A stretch of DNA of 64,000 nucleotides from Aeoliella mucimassa. GTDB taxonomy: Bacteria > Planctomycetota > Planctomycetia > Pirellulales > Lacipirellulaceae. Below the pieces are notes generated by a model, which was not told where the DNA came from, searched no databases, and saw nothing but the letters and a program-made list of their open reading frames with translations. A program made the position numbers and the translations under genes. Shown here in pieces: positions 26,808-35,139 of this stretch; position 1 is the first letter of the stretch, and each line of letters begins with the position of its first letter. The stretch covers positions 1,426,001-1,490,000 of the forward strand of contig NZ_CP036278.1 of assembly GCF_007748035.1 (NCBI RefSeq). The letters are read 5' to 3'.

Positions 26808-28889
26808 CTAAACCGTGGGGGTGAGTTGGTCGCTGTCGAGATTCACCGTGAACATTCGCTCGCCATCGCGGTTGATCCATTCGGCCTTGAGCGTCGCCGG
26901 GCTGAGATGGGTGTCGATTTCGATTCGCAGGAATACGTGCGGCTCCTGGGCGTGATGTACCAGATTTGGGTGAGGCACATCCAGCTCGGGAATCACCCCG
27001 GCGTGCAACGGGCTCACGATGAACTGCCAGAGGTCGTAGCCGACACGGGGGCCGTAGTTCAGCGCCCTGGAAACGTGGATGTCGCCGCCGATGAGGAAGC
27101 AGCCGGGGATGGCCTGGTTGCGAATGAAGTCGTAGATGGCATCGCGTTCGTAGCGATAGGTGTGCCAGTCGTCTTTTTCGGAGTTGGTTTTGTCGTCCCA
27201 AATCATGCCGGTGGCCAAGGCCTTGAAAGTTGCGGTGCTGCTGGTGAGGCCTTGCTTCAGCCATTCCCACTGTACCTTGCCGATGCAGGTGGTTTGCGAC
27301 GGGTCGGCCCAGCTTGGTTCGGTGCGACTGAACCAGCGAGGATCGATGAGGAACACCTCGAGCGGGCCGCGACGGAACGACGTGTAGACGCCGCGACCGT
27401 CGCCGAACGGGTCGGTTTGCAGCGCGCCGTCCGCGCGATGTCCGAACTCGCGGTTGGCGCGGTACTCGGTGAACGCGGTGCGGCAAACATGCTTGCCAGG
27501 AAAATCGCCGTGGCCGTCGTTGCGGCCGAAGTCGTGGTCGTCCCACGTGCCCCAGCACGGCATGTTAGCAACCATCTTGGCAATCTCCGGTTGCGACAAG
27601 AAGCGACGGTGCTTCTCGCGAGCTACTTTCAAATCGCCTGAATCCACATAAGGAGTATCGCCTAAGAAAATGAACCCTTCGCACCCTTCGTCGACGATGC
27701 GAGTCCACACGTAATTCGGATCGGAAGGAGCACAGGAGCCCATGCTGAGCACCATCTTGGTGGGCGTGCCTGCCATGGTATCGGTGCTGAACTTGAAAGG
27801 ACCAAACGTCTCGACCTCGGAACCATCGGTGATCGGAGTGATCTCGTACTGGTATTCGGTGGCCGGTTCCAATCCATCGACATCGAACAATAAGGTGAAA
27901 TCATGGTCGGCATCAGGAGTCTTGGTCGCAGTCACGGTGCGACCATCGCTCGATTGCACCGAGCATTGCCAGGTAGTGATGTGCCGCTGGTCGTCGCTCG
28001 GTCGGAACCAGATGCGTGCCGACTCGGTGTCGACATGTCCGACCATCGGCCCTGCCGGAGGCGAGGGTGGCAGCGGAGTCACTACGACCGAAGGAGCTGT
28101 GCCTGCGGTGACCGCGCGAACATGGTCGGTGACGGCCGCGAAGAAGCGTTCGCTCGCGTCGATGGCTGCTTTGCCGTAAGTCGGTGTGCCATCGGGACGA
28201 TAGCACTTGTCGAGCCAAAGACTACTAACCAGAAAGCGACCTTTGCCAAACGCTCCTTCGAGCAAGCAGGGACTGCGGCCATCGGCTTCGGAGGCCAAAA
28301 CGACTTGCATGCCAGACCATTCGTCGAAGCTCTCCCAGTTAGGATCGTTGCGATGAAAGAAATCGGTGCCCACCTGAGTTGCACCATCGGGCCACCAACT
28401 GCTGACCAGCGGGTGGTCGATAGCCAAAGCAAACACCGAAGTAAGATCGCGATCGCCGCGTTTGGCGTTCATGCCCTTCGGCAGGTACTTCACGGTATTG
28501 CCAAACTGGTCGGACTGAGTCATCTCCAGCACCACCCCGCCGGCAGCGACAAACTGCTGAAGCTCCGCAGTAAACTGCTCGACGTAGGCTCCGTATGGCT
28601 CGTCGTTGTTGGTGAACGAGCCAAAGACGATCAGCTGAGGACGATTCGGCTGCTCGAGTGGCGAACGGTCCACCTGCAGCGGCGCGACCTTGCAGCCAGC
28701 AGAGGAGAGCAGGGGGGTAAGCCCGGTCGACTTCTCGGTCCAACGATCCGCATGCTCCAGCACGCAAACTCGCACTTCGGCTTGAGGTTGGTCGATGTTC
28801 TCGGCGGCAGCGGTGTCGATGGCCAGGGTGGTCAGGCCAGCGGTGCCGGCCACCATAAACTTGCGTCGATCAAAGCGGGAGGAACTCAT
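26808..28889 (-). CDS. PhoD-family alkaline phosphatase with N-terminal ThuA/amidotransferase-like domain, Tat-exported
   Basis: A 693-residue protein. The twin-arginine signal RRKFMVAGTAGLTTLAI is at residues 8-24, so it is exported folded. Residues ~40-255 form a glutamine-amidotransferase/ThuA-like domain (LIVFGSFTNNDEPYG, GGVVLEMTQSDQFGN). A PhoD N-terminal Fn3-like domain follows at ~280-370, then the PhoD metallophosphoesterase at ~375-650 (GSCAPSDPNYVW, FIFLGDTPYVDSGD, GTWDDHDFGRNDG, and FLIGGDIHVSRA). PhoD enzymes use Ca/Fe to hydrolyse phosphate mono- and diesters. A DUF1559 gene lies 120 bp upstream on the same strand. Confidence 0.9.
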   Translation of the reverse strand: MSSSRFDRRKFMVAGTAGLTTLAIDTAAAENIDQPQAEVRVCVLEHADRWTEKSTGLTPLLSSAGCKVAPLQVDRSPLEQPNRPQLIVFGSFTNNDEPYGAYVEQFTAELQQFVAAGGVVLEMTQSDQFGNTVKYLPKGMNAKRGDRDLTSVFALAIDHPLVSSWWPDGATQVGTDFFHRNDPNWESFDEWSGMQVVLASEADGRSPCLLEGAFGKGRFLVSSLWLDKCYRPDGTPTYGKAAIDASERFFAAVTDHVRAVTAGTAPSVVVTPLPPSPPAGPMVGHVDTESARIWFRPSDDQRHITTWQCSVQSSDGRTVTATKTPDADHDFTLLFDVDGLEPATEYQYEITPITDGSEVETFGPFKFSTDTMAGTPTKMVLSMGSCAPSDPNYVWTRIVDEGCEGFIFLGDTPYVDSGDLKVAREKHRRFLSQPEIAKMVANMPCWGTWDDHDFGRNDGHGDFPGKHVCRTAFTEYRANREFGHRADGALQTDPFGDGRGVYTSFRRGPLEVFLIDPRWFSRTEPSWADPSQTTCIGKVQWEWLKQGLTSSTATFKALATGMIWDDKTNSEKDDWHTYRYERDAIYDFIRNQAIPGCFLIGGDIHVSRALNYGPRVGYDLWQFIVSPLHAGVIPELDVPHPNLVHHAQEPHVFLRIEIDTHLSPATLKAEWINRDGERMFTVNLDSDQLTPTV

Positions 28890-29009
28890 GGGGTACGCGC
28901 CTTATGTAATGGAATCAGCTGGCCGCTTCAGCACTTTGCGGAGGGGAAGGAGTCGAATCAAAGGAGTTATAAACGAAAAACAAGCCGGAATACCGCGTTA
29001 GCAACGCAG

Positions 29010-30125
29010 CTAGCGGGGACCAACCTGCACGCAGGAATCCGCCGCGGTTTGGCTGGCGCGGGTCCCCAATGCCATGCGGGCGTCGGCGTCGATGTCTTCG
29101 TCGATGAACTCCACCGAGCCATCGCAGCGAACCATCTGGAACCCGCCGGGATGCTCGCTGCCGAACGCGAGTTGCACCCGCTGGCAGTCGGAGCTACCAG
29201 GAGATCCGGGGGATTCGCAGGCCGAGTTGTTGGGGAACTGCTTCTGGTAGTTGATCGGCACCGCCAGCGAACCAAGGCACTCCGAGACGTCGAGGCCATG
29301 AGCGCCGTTGCGGGAGATATCGATATCGTCGCTACCGATGGCCCAGTGATCTTTGTGATCGCCTGGATCGGGCTCGCGGGTTCCGCCGACGCGTTCCTGG
29401 GCTTCGGTGTCGTGCACGGCCTCGCCGATGAGCATGGTGTTCGACGTGCCATCGGTGATCTGCCGGATCTTGGTGCGACTCCACGAGTAGAGCACTCCGT
29501 CGAGGTCGCCAAACCGGGTGTTTTCGGTCTTTATTTTGCCGTTGGAGGTCGAAAGCACCTTGGCTGGACAGGAGGATTTGTATCCGTTGGAGACAATGCC
29601 TGTCGCGCTTCCCAGGTACGAAGCCGGGACACGACGCATGACGTAAAAGCTATCCATCGCTACGTCGAGTTGGTGCTCGAGCAACCCTGCGGAAGGACAC
29701 CGCATGACGGGATAAACAGTCTCCTGCAACTGCGTGTTGCGGCGAATGTTCTCCGGCAGATCACCGATGTTGGTGTAAGCGCCGCCGGGATTGCCCCATT
29801 GATAGTTCAGCCCCGAATGCTCCTGGATGGTCGCCGCTTCGTACGAGACCCCCTCTTCGAGATAAGGGAGCGTGTAGTACGACCACATCGATCCTTCGTT
29901 CGCCGCAGCGCCTAGTGGAAAGTAGCCAATTGTGTCGTGGTGATTTAGCGAGGCCAACCCGAGGTTTTTGAGATTATTACTGCAACTCATGCGTCGGGCC
30001 GACTCACGAGCTGCCTGGACTGCTGGCAACAGCAAAGCCACCAAAATGCCAATAATGGCGATGACTACAAGCAATTCGACCAACGTAAAACCGTTACGAG
30101 ACACCGTCTTCGTGGACACGCGCAT
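29010..30125 (-). CDS. DUF1559 protein with type IV pilin-like N-terminus
   Basis: A 371-residue protein. The prepilin segment [20 protein letters not shown] lies near residues 11-30, a DUF1559 body follows, and the H-X9-DG motif near the end is [16 protein letters not shown]. It reads toward PhoD and may be cotranscribed with it. A palindrome TGACT-TAA-AGTCA at about 100 bp before its start matches one at the XRE-cupin gene, suggesting that regulator controls it. Confidence 0.92.
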   Translation of the reverse strand: MRVSTKTVSRNGFTLVELLVVIAIIGILVALLLPAVQAARESARRMSCSNNLKNLGLASLNHHDTIGYFPLGAAANEGSMWSYYTLPYLEEGVSYEAATIQEHSGLNYQWGNPGGAYTNIGDLPENIRRNTQLQETVYPVMRCPSAGLLEHQLDVAMDSFYVMRRVPASYLGSATGIVSNGYKSSCPAKVLSTSNGKIKTENTRFGDLDGVLYSWSRTKIRQITDGTSNTMLIGEAVHDTEAQERVGGTREPDPGDHKDHWAIGSDDIDISRNGAHGLDVSECLGSLAVPINYQKQFPNNSACESPGSPGSSDCQRVQLAFGSEHPGGFQMVRCDGSVEFIDEDIDADARMALGTRASQTAADSCVQVGPR

Positions 30126-30223
30126 GGGTCCGTCTCCTGCAACTGGTAAATGCCGCTCAGCGGCTAGAAAGCTGACGATACTGGGACTCTTTGAGTGAGC
30201 TGTACGCCGACCAGGATACAGGG

Positions 30224-30240
30224 GTGTGACTTAAAGTCAA
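30224..30240. promoter_or_regulatory. Putative operator for the XRE-cupin regulator, upstream of DUF1559
   Basis: GTGTGACTTAAAGTCAA contains the perfect inverted repeat TGACT-TAA-AGTCA, followed by ...AAAAGTGT. The same arrangement (TGTGACT-NNN-AGTCA, then CAAA, GTGT) occurs at 30959-30973. It lies about 100 bp upstream of the leftward DUF1559 gene and past the end of the regulator gene. Confidence 0.55.
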
Positions 30241-30279
30241 CAAAAGTGTAGTTAACTTTCGGTTAAGTTTTGCTGCCAG

Positions 30280-30954
30280 CTAGTTGGTCACATAGAAGAC
30301 GCAAAGCACCTGAGCCGCTTTTTTGCTGGGGTTATAAACCCGATGAGGAGTCGAGCCATTGAAGTACAAGCTATCGCCAGCGTCGAGCACGAACTGGTCT
30401 TCGCCGTAGTCGAACGAGACTTGCCCCGAGAGCACCAACAGGAACTCTTCGCCTTGGTGAGGAAGCAGTTGGGCTCTTCCGCCGTGCGGGGGAATCGTCA
30501 GCAAGAAAGGCTCCATCGCTCGCGATTGATGACCGTGGGCGAGCGACTCGTAGTGAATGTTGTTGCCGGGCGAGGGGTCGCGATCGAACTCCTTTCCCTC
30601 GCCTTTACGCACGATGCAGAGTTCCGGGCCTGCTTCCAGGCCCTCCAGCAGTTCCGAAAGAGGAGTCCCCAAGCTAGCAGCGATCTTGAAAAGCGCCGGC
30701 AGCGACGGCGTCACGCGGAAGTTTTCCACCTTGCTCAGCCAGCTACGCGTCAGCCCGGTGCCAGCAGCCAGTTGCTCGATGGTCATTCGGCGATCCAGGC
30801 GTTGCTGACGGATTCGCTGCGCGAGTTCCACCAGATTGCCGTTGGTTCCAGTGGCTGAATCGCTCGAATCCGAGGACGTTGAGGATTGTGAAGATTCAAC
30901 TAATTTTTCTGACACTTTGTTGACGGGGGCTGGAGGGTCCGTAGACTGATTCAC
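30280..30954 (-). CDS. XRE-family transcriptional regulator with C-terminal cupin domain
   Basis: A 224-residue repressor-type protein. After a Ser-rich N-terminus of about 38 residues comes an XRE helix-turn-helix (~42-95: MTIEQLAAGTGLTRSWLSKV, VTPSLPALFKIAASLGTPL). A cupin sensor domain follows (~140-220: HQGEEFLLVLSGQVSFDYGE, GDSLYFNGSTPHRVYNPSKK). Such proteins bind a small metabolite in the cupin and repress nearby genes. The start is a GTG at 30954 with no clear ribosome site; a GTG at 30915 is possible. A perfect palindrome sits just upstream, as expected for autoregulation. Confidence 0.9.
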   Translation of the reverse strand: MNQSTDPPAPVNKVSEKLVESSQSSTSSDSSDSATGTNGNLVELAQRIRQQRLDRRMTIEQLAAGTGLTRSWLSKVENFRVTPSLPALFKIAASLGTPLSELLEGLEAGPELCIVRKGEGKEFDRDPSPGNNIHYESLAHGHQSRAMEPFLLTIPPHGGRAQLLPHQGEEFLLVLSGQVSFDYGEDQFVLDAGDSLYFNGSTPHRVYNPSKKAAQVLCVFYVTN

Positions 30955-30958
30955 GTGT

Positions 30959-30973
30959 GTGACTGAGAGTCAC
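30959..30973. promoter_or_regulatory. Putative autoregulatory operator of the XRE-cupin gene
   Basis: GTGACT-GAG-AGTCAC is a perfect 15-bp palindrome five bases upstream of the regulator's GTG start, followed by AAAGTGTGA. Its half-sites and spacing match 30227-30239. It also lies within the divergent gap before the LamG gene at 31190. Confidence 0.6.
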
Positions 30974-31189
30974 AAAGTGTGAACCGCGTTAATTTCCTGT
31001 TAAGCAGTATCGTGTTTCGCACCAAAAGTACCGTTTCCTTCCTGGGGTTCAGTTTAGCGGAATGGGGCGATTTCGGGGTAATTAACCTGCGAGGCCAGTT
31101 TCCGATCAGTAAAAGCCATCCTGCAGGTCGCCATTCTGCTCAGCTCTGAACCAGCACTGTGAGCCAAAGTCTACTGGAGAACTAGTAAA

Positions 31190-32194
31190 ATGTTGAAGCA
31201 CCTGACGCACCTGCTTATCGGCCTGGCCTGCATGATTTCGGTCGGACCTGTGTCGGCCGACCTCGTGGCTTACTACGATTTCGAAGATCTCTCGAATGCT
31301 GGCAGCCTGAGCGGGCCGGAGCTCATCGCCACGGGAACCGGGCACACGTTGGGAGCCTCAGGCGGCATCGTTGGCAACGCCGTCGAGTTCACCGGCACCG
31401 AAGGCAACGTGTTCACTGCCGGACTAGGCTTCGGCGGTGGTGGCGACAACCAGCTGGGCGATAGCTTCACGGTTTCCGCCTGGTTCAATCTCGATACCAA
31501 TCCAAGCAGCCCATCGAGCCGTTTCTTCGTTTACGAGGGAACCACCGACTACGACATCTCCTTTGGTGTTCGTAGCTACAGCGACGTCGATGGTCTCGCC
31601 GATACCCAAACGTTTACCAATGGGGTAGGTTCCGCGCTTTACGCCGATACGCATACTGCTGGGCAATGGCAACATGTCGCTCATACGTACGAGAGCATCG
31701 GCGGAATCACCACCATTCGCACTTACCTCGACGGATCCGAAGTAGGTGATCCACTGGTTGGTCCCACCACGAGCCTGGTCTCCGAGGCAATCAATCTTGG
31801 CAACGCTCGCAACACCGCGCTGAATCGTGGTTTTGACGGCAAAATGGACGAAGTCGCTTTCTGGAACTCGGCCCTTCCCCCGGAATCGATCACCAGCATC
31901 TATAACACCGGCCTCAATGGTCTGGCGATTCCCGAGCCGCGTGATCCTTCGACCTATACGGTTCAAGACTTCTACGACATAAGCAACAACCTCTCTTTGG
32001 GAGTCGCGCTCGGCACCGATGGCGACCTCAACATCGACGGGGTTGTCGACTTTGCCGACTTTCGTCAGTGGAAAGACAATGCTCCGGCTGCCGTGCTGGC
32101 TGCGGCCGGTTTCGCGGTGCCTGAGCCATCGACTCTGCTGCTATTCGGCAGTGCTGTGGTGTTGTTTGGATTGCGTCGGTTTCGCCATCGTTAA
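31190..32194 (+). CDS. LamG-domain protein with dockerin-like repeat and PEP-CTERM tail
   Basis: A 334-residue exported protein. It has a signal peptide (MLKHLTHLLIGLACMISVGP, cleavage after VSA) and a LamG domain (~25-245, beginning LVAYYDFEDLSNAGSL, ending GFDGKMDEVAFWNSAL). One dockerin-like loop follows (DGDLNIDGVVDFADFRQWKD), then the sorting tail VPEPSTLLLFGSAVVLFGL and RRFRHR. GGAG lies about 13 bases upstream of the ATG. It is divergent from the XRE-cupin gene, starting a run of rightward PEP-CTERM genes. Confidence 0.88.
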   Translation: MLKHLTHLLIGLACMISVGPVSADLVAYYDFEDLSNAGSLSGPELIATGTGHTLGASGGIVGNAVEFTGTEGNVFTAGLGFGGGGDNQLGDSFTVSAWFNLDTNPSSPSSRFFVYEGTTDYDISFGVRSYSDVDGLADTQTFTNGVGSALYADTHTAGQWQHVAHTYESIGGITTIRTYLDGSEVGDPLVGPTTSLVSEAINLGNARNTALNRGFDGKMDEVAFWNSALPPESITSIYNTGLNGLAIPEPRDPSTYTVQDFYDISNNLSLGVALGTDGDLNIDGVVDFADFRQWKDNAPAAVLAAAGFAVPEPSTLLLFGSAVVLFGLRRFRHR

Positions 32195-32258
32195 GACGAA
32201 CGATCGATTGATTTTCCCCACTTCATATCCAAGCAATTAATAGCGAGCATAAACAATC

Positions 32259-34067
32259 ATGAGACGTTCAATCACCGGCAGCATGCATGTTGCCCTGACC
32301 GCTCTGGGGCTGATGCTCTGGGCCACGCATGCGGCGGCACAAGTCGAGGTCGTGTGGGTAGGTGCTGATCCTGGCAATAGTAACTTCGATGGCGACTTCA
32401 ACGTAGCGGACTATTGGGATCACCCTTCGATCAACGGACCCTTCGTGCCCGAAGGAATCTACGACGAGATTGCCATCATCAACAACGGTGGAACCGCCAC
32501 GGTATCGGGTTCGGTTCCAGTGCAGGGCTCCCTGAGTGTATCCAACGGAACGCTCGCAGTCGGCTCGGGCGGCAGCATCCAAGTTGCCGCGGTGGACACC
32601 GTGGATGGAAACTCGGATCCCACAGGGGTGTTTACCTCTGGGGCAGCAACTTTTGGTGGCAATGGTGTGCTGAGTATCGCCAATGGAGGGGCGTTTGAAG
32701 CGGAGTCCCTATCGCTGAGCGGCCTGCTTCAGCAGCAAATCACCAGCACTGGGCTTACGGCCATTCAGGTTGGACAGTCGGTGAATCTCGGCGGCAACCT
32801 CGAGATCGACTTCAGCGGCTTCACGCCCAGCAGTTCCGGTTCGTGGGCATTGATCGAAGCCAACTCGGTTTCTGGTTCGTTTGTCGATATCTCCGCTCCT
32901 GGAGTCACTCTGCAGGAGGGGCTCTTCTGGGGGACTCGAACTGTTAGCGTCGGCGGAGGTCGCGAGGCCGCGGAGTTGTTCGTCGATACGCAGCTCGTCC
33001 TGGAAGTCGATGCCGATAGTGGTGGTGTCGCGACCATCAAAAGCCCTGTGGCAGGATTCCCGGTCTCGATCGAAGGCTATCGGATTCGCTCGGCAGCGGG
33101 TGGATTGAATCCCGCGGGATGGAATAGCCTGGACGATCTCGATGGTCCTGGCAACGACGACGGCGGATGGCGCGAAACGCCCGGCACCGCAAATCAGCTC
33201 GCCGAGCTGAATCAAGATGGAGCGAGCTCTATCGATGATGCTGGTGTTAGTCTCGGTACCATCTTCATGCCTGGATCGCCTTCTGCGTTTCGCGAAGCGG
33301 TTCCGGGAACCGACTTGGTGTTCGATTACACGCTGGCCGATGGTTCGGTGCGGCAGGGACTGGTGAACATCAACTCGAGCTATGTGAACGACCTGGTGCT
33401 TACCGTCGATCCGACGGATGGTGATGTGAAGTTAAGCAATCCTTCGGGGTTTGCGGTAGAGATTGAAGCTTACGAAATCAAGTCGTCGATGGACTCTTTG
33501 GTGCCAGGGGGCTGGACGAGTCTGGACGATGCCGATGGAGCAGGCAGCAACGATGGTGGTTGGCGTGAAACGCCAGGCAGTTCGTCGTATCTGGCCGAGT
33601 TGAACGAAGATAGCACGCTGGCTGTGAGTGCAGCGGGCAAGAATCTTGGTTCAATCTACGACTTTGCAACCGACGCTCGCGATCTGGTATTCACCTTCCT
33701 CATGGCTGGTGAAACCGAACCACTCATGGGGACGGTATTGTACCAGGAGTTCACTCCGTCGGCGGCCGATCTTGGCGACTTCAACGGCGACGGCCTGGTG
33801 AATCTCGCCGACTATACCGTATGGCGCGACAATCTTGGTGGCTCGGCCTCGGCACTCAACGGAAATGGTAGTGGAAGTAGCGTCGTGACCGCTGCGGACT
33901 ACGAGATCTGGAAGGATAACTTCGGCGCCGACTACACCAATGGTCTATCCGCGGTTGCCAGCTCGAATGTGCCGGAACCGAACACGGCATTGCTCGTGGC
34001 TCTCGTCGTGGGAGGGTACTTCGCCATGCAAGTGGTGCGACCCAAACGAGGAAGAGCAACAATTTAG
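32259..34067 (+). CDS. PEP-CTERM surface protein with two copies of an unnamed ~120-residue module
   Basis: A 602-residue exported protein with a signal peptide (residues ~1-28). A beta-rich region with autotransporter-strand-like repeats (~50-235) precedes two copies of a module at ~245-372 and ~378-497. The module cores are WNSLDDLDGPGNDDGGWRE and WTSLDDADGAGSNDGGWRE, each followed by an LAELN block. Next come dockerin-like repeats (FNGDGLVNLADYTVWRDNLG, then a weaker YEIWKDNFG) and the tail VPEPNTALLVALVVGGYF. The same module occurs twice in the phosphodiesterase at 35140. It begins 64 bp after the LamG gene. Confidence 0.85.
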   Translation: MRRSITGSMHVALTALGLMLWATHAAAQVEVVWVGADPGNSNFDGDFNVADYWDHPSINGPFVPEGIYDEIAIINNGGTATVSGSVPVQGSLSVSNGTLAVGSGGSIQVAAVDTVDGNSDPTGVFTSGAATFGGNGVLSIANGGAFEAESLSLSGLLQQQITSTGLTAIQVGQSVNLGGNLEIDFSGFTPSSSGSWALIEANSVSGSFVDISAPGVTLQEGLFWGTRTVSVGGGREAAELFVDTQLVLEVDADSGGVATIKSPVAGFPVSIEGYRIRSAAGGLNPAGWNSLDDLDGPGNDDGGWRETPGTANQLAELNQDGASSIDDAGVSLGTIFMPGSPSAFREAVPGTDLVFDYTLADGSVRQGLVNINSSYVNDLVLTVDPTDGDVKLSNPSGFAVEIEAYEIKSSMDSLVPGGWTSLDDADGAGSNDGGWRETPGSSSYLAELNEDSTLAVSAAGKNLGSIYDFATDARDLVFTFLMAGETEPLMGTVLYQEFTPSAADLGDFNGDGLVNLADYTVWRDNLGGSASALNGNGSGSSVVTAADYEIWKDNFGADYTNGLSAVASSNVPEPNTALLVALVVGGYFAMQVVRPKRGRATI

Positions 34068-34137
34068 CTCGAATTTGAATTTCCGACTATTCTGATTCTT
34101 CATCACATACATAGATTTGCTTCAGGAGAGTGACCCA

Positions 34138-34941
34138 ATGAGAATGTTACTATTGCTGGCAATCGCTTCACTCTGCGTGCCAGCCCAAGCGGGAGTGGTT
34201 GCATACTACTCTTTTGATCACGACTTCACGGCTACCGCTGGTGGTGCGGGCTACGATCTGACCCCTATGAACGGTGCCACTGCAGGCGATGCCGGCGGCA
34301 AGTTCGGCAACGCGGCCACCTTTGAGCGGGCGAACGAAGAGTATGCCTTCACCGGCGGCGATGTGCTGCAGCCAGGGCAAGACTTTAGCTATACCGCGTG
34401 GTACAAGACGGCCCTGGAAAACGAAGAGGAAGGCATCGAAGGAAGCAATCGCTACTTCGTGCTCGAGACCTCCTTGAACGACACACCGAGCGGCGACGGT
34501 GCCTGGACCGCTTCGCTTGGTCTGCGAGACGTCTCCGGTACCGATGTCATGGAAGTGTTTACCCACCCGAGTCTGTCGGTGGTGCAAGCTCCCATGGCCT
34601 TGAACGAATGGCAAAACGTGATCGTTACGTTCGATGCCGACGGAGGTACCAACGAAGACACCGGCGTAATGAAGGTGTACCTCGATGGCGCCCTGATCGA
34701 TACCGAAGACAATCTGGCCACCCGCACTGCCGTTGGTGGGCTAGTAATCGGTGGGCATCGCGCCGGCACAGGACGTAACTTCGACGGCATGATCGACGAA
34801 GTCGCCTTCTTCGATCATGTGCTGAGCGATTCGCAAGTCGCCATGTTGCAGGAGCAAGCCGTGGTTCCAGAACCAAGTAGCTGGTTAATTGGTTTTGCGG
34901 CCTTCGTGGCCATTGCCACCCTCAAGCGTCGGAATGCCTAG
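34138..34941 (+). CDS. LamG-domain PEP-CTERM protein
   Basis: A 267-residue exported protein starting at 34138 with AGGAGAG at 34124-34130. Its signal peptide is MRMLLLLAIASLCVPAQA. A LamG domain fills most of the protein (VVAYYSFDHDFTATAGG at the start, FDGMIDEVAFFDHVL near the end). The tail VPEPSSWLIGFAAFVAIATL with KRRNA is a PEP-CTERM signal; there is no dockerin repeat. It lies 70 bp after the preceding gene and is followed by a hairpin terminator. Confidence 0.87.
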   Translation: MRMLLLLAIASLCVPAQAGVVAYYSFDHDFTATAGGAGYDLTPMNGATAGDAGGKFGNAATFERANEEYAFTGGDVLQPGQDFSYTAWYKTALENEEEGIEGSNRYFVLETSLNDTPSGDGAWTASLGLRDVSGTDVMEVFTHPSLSVVQAPMALNEWQNVIVTFDADGGTNEDTGVMKVYLDGALIDTEDNLATRTAVGGLVIGGHRAGTGRNFDGMIDEVAFFDHVLSDSQVAMLQEQAVVPEPSSWLIGFAAFVAIATLKRRNA

Positions 34942-34981
34942 CGACTTGTAGCGGGACTCCTTGGAGCCTGCTATTTCCCAG

Positions 34982-35015
34982 AGGACGGCGCAGGCGGGCA
35001 GCACTGCGCCGTCCT
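34982..35015 (+). terminator. Hairpin terminator after the LamG gene run
   Basis: AGGACGGCGCA pairs perfectly with TGCGCCGTCCT (11-bp stem, 12-base loop), followed by TGTTGAGTTT, a weak T-tract. It lies 40 bp after the LamG gene ending at 34941 and before the phosphodiesterase gene, so the latter probably has its own promoter. Confidence 0.7.
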
Positions 35016-35139
35016 TGTTGAGTTTCGAGAGATTGGAGCCAGTCGAGATTGCCGAGCCTTCCATGCTTGCCGTGTAGCAAGCAACCAAGGTTTCTCGATG
35101 GCTCGCACAACCTGGGCGGGTTGTGGGACTTGAATAGCA

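Noticed and set aside
26568-27641. Plus-strand open frame starting in the repeat and entering the PhoD region
   Set aside because: It is antisense to the well-supported PhoD gene for most of its length.
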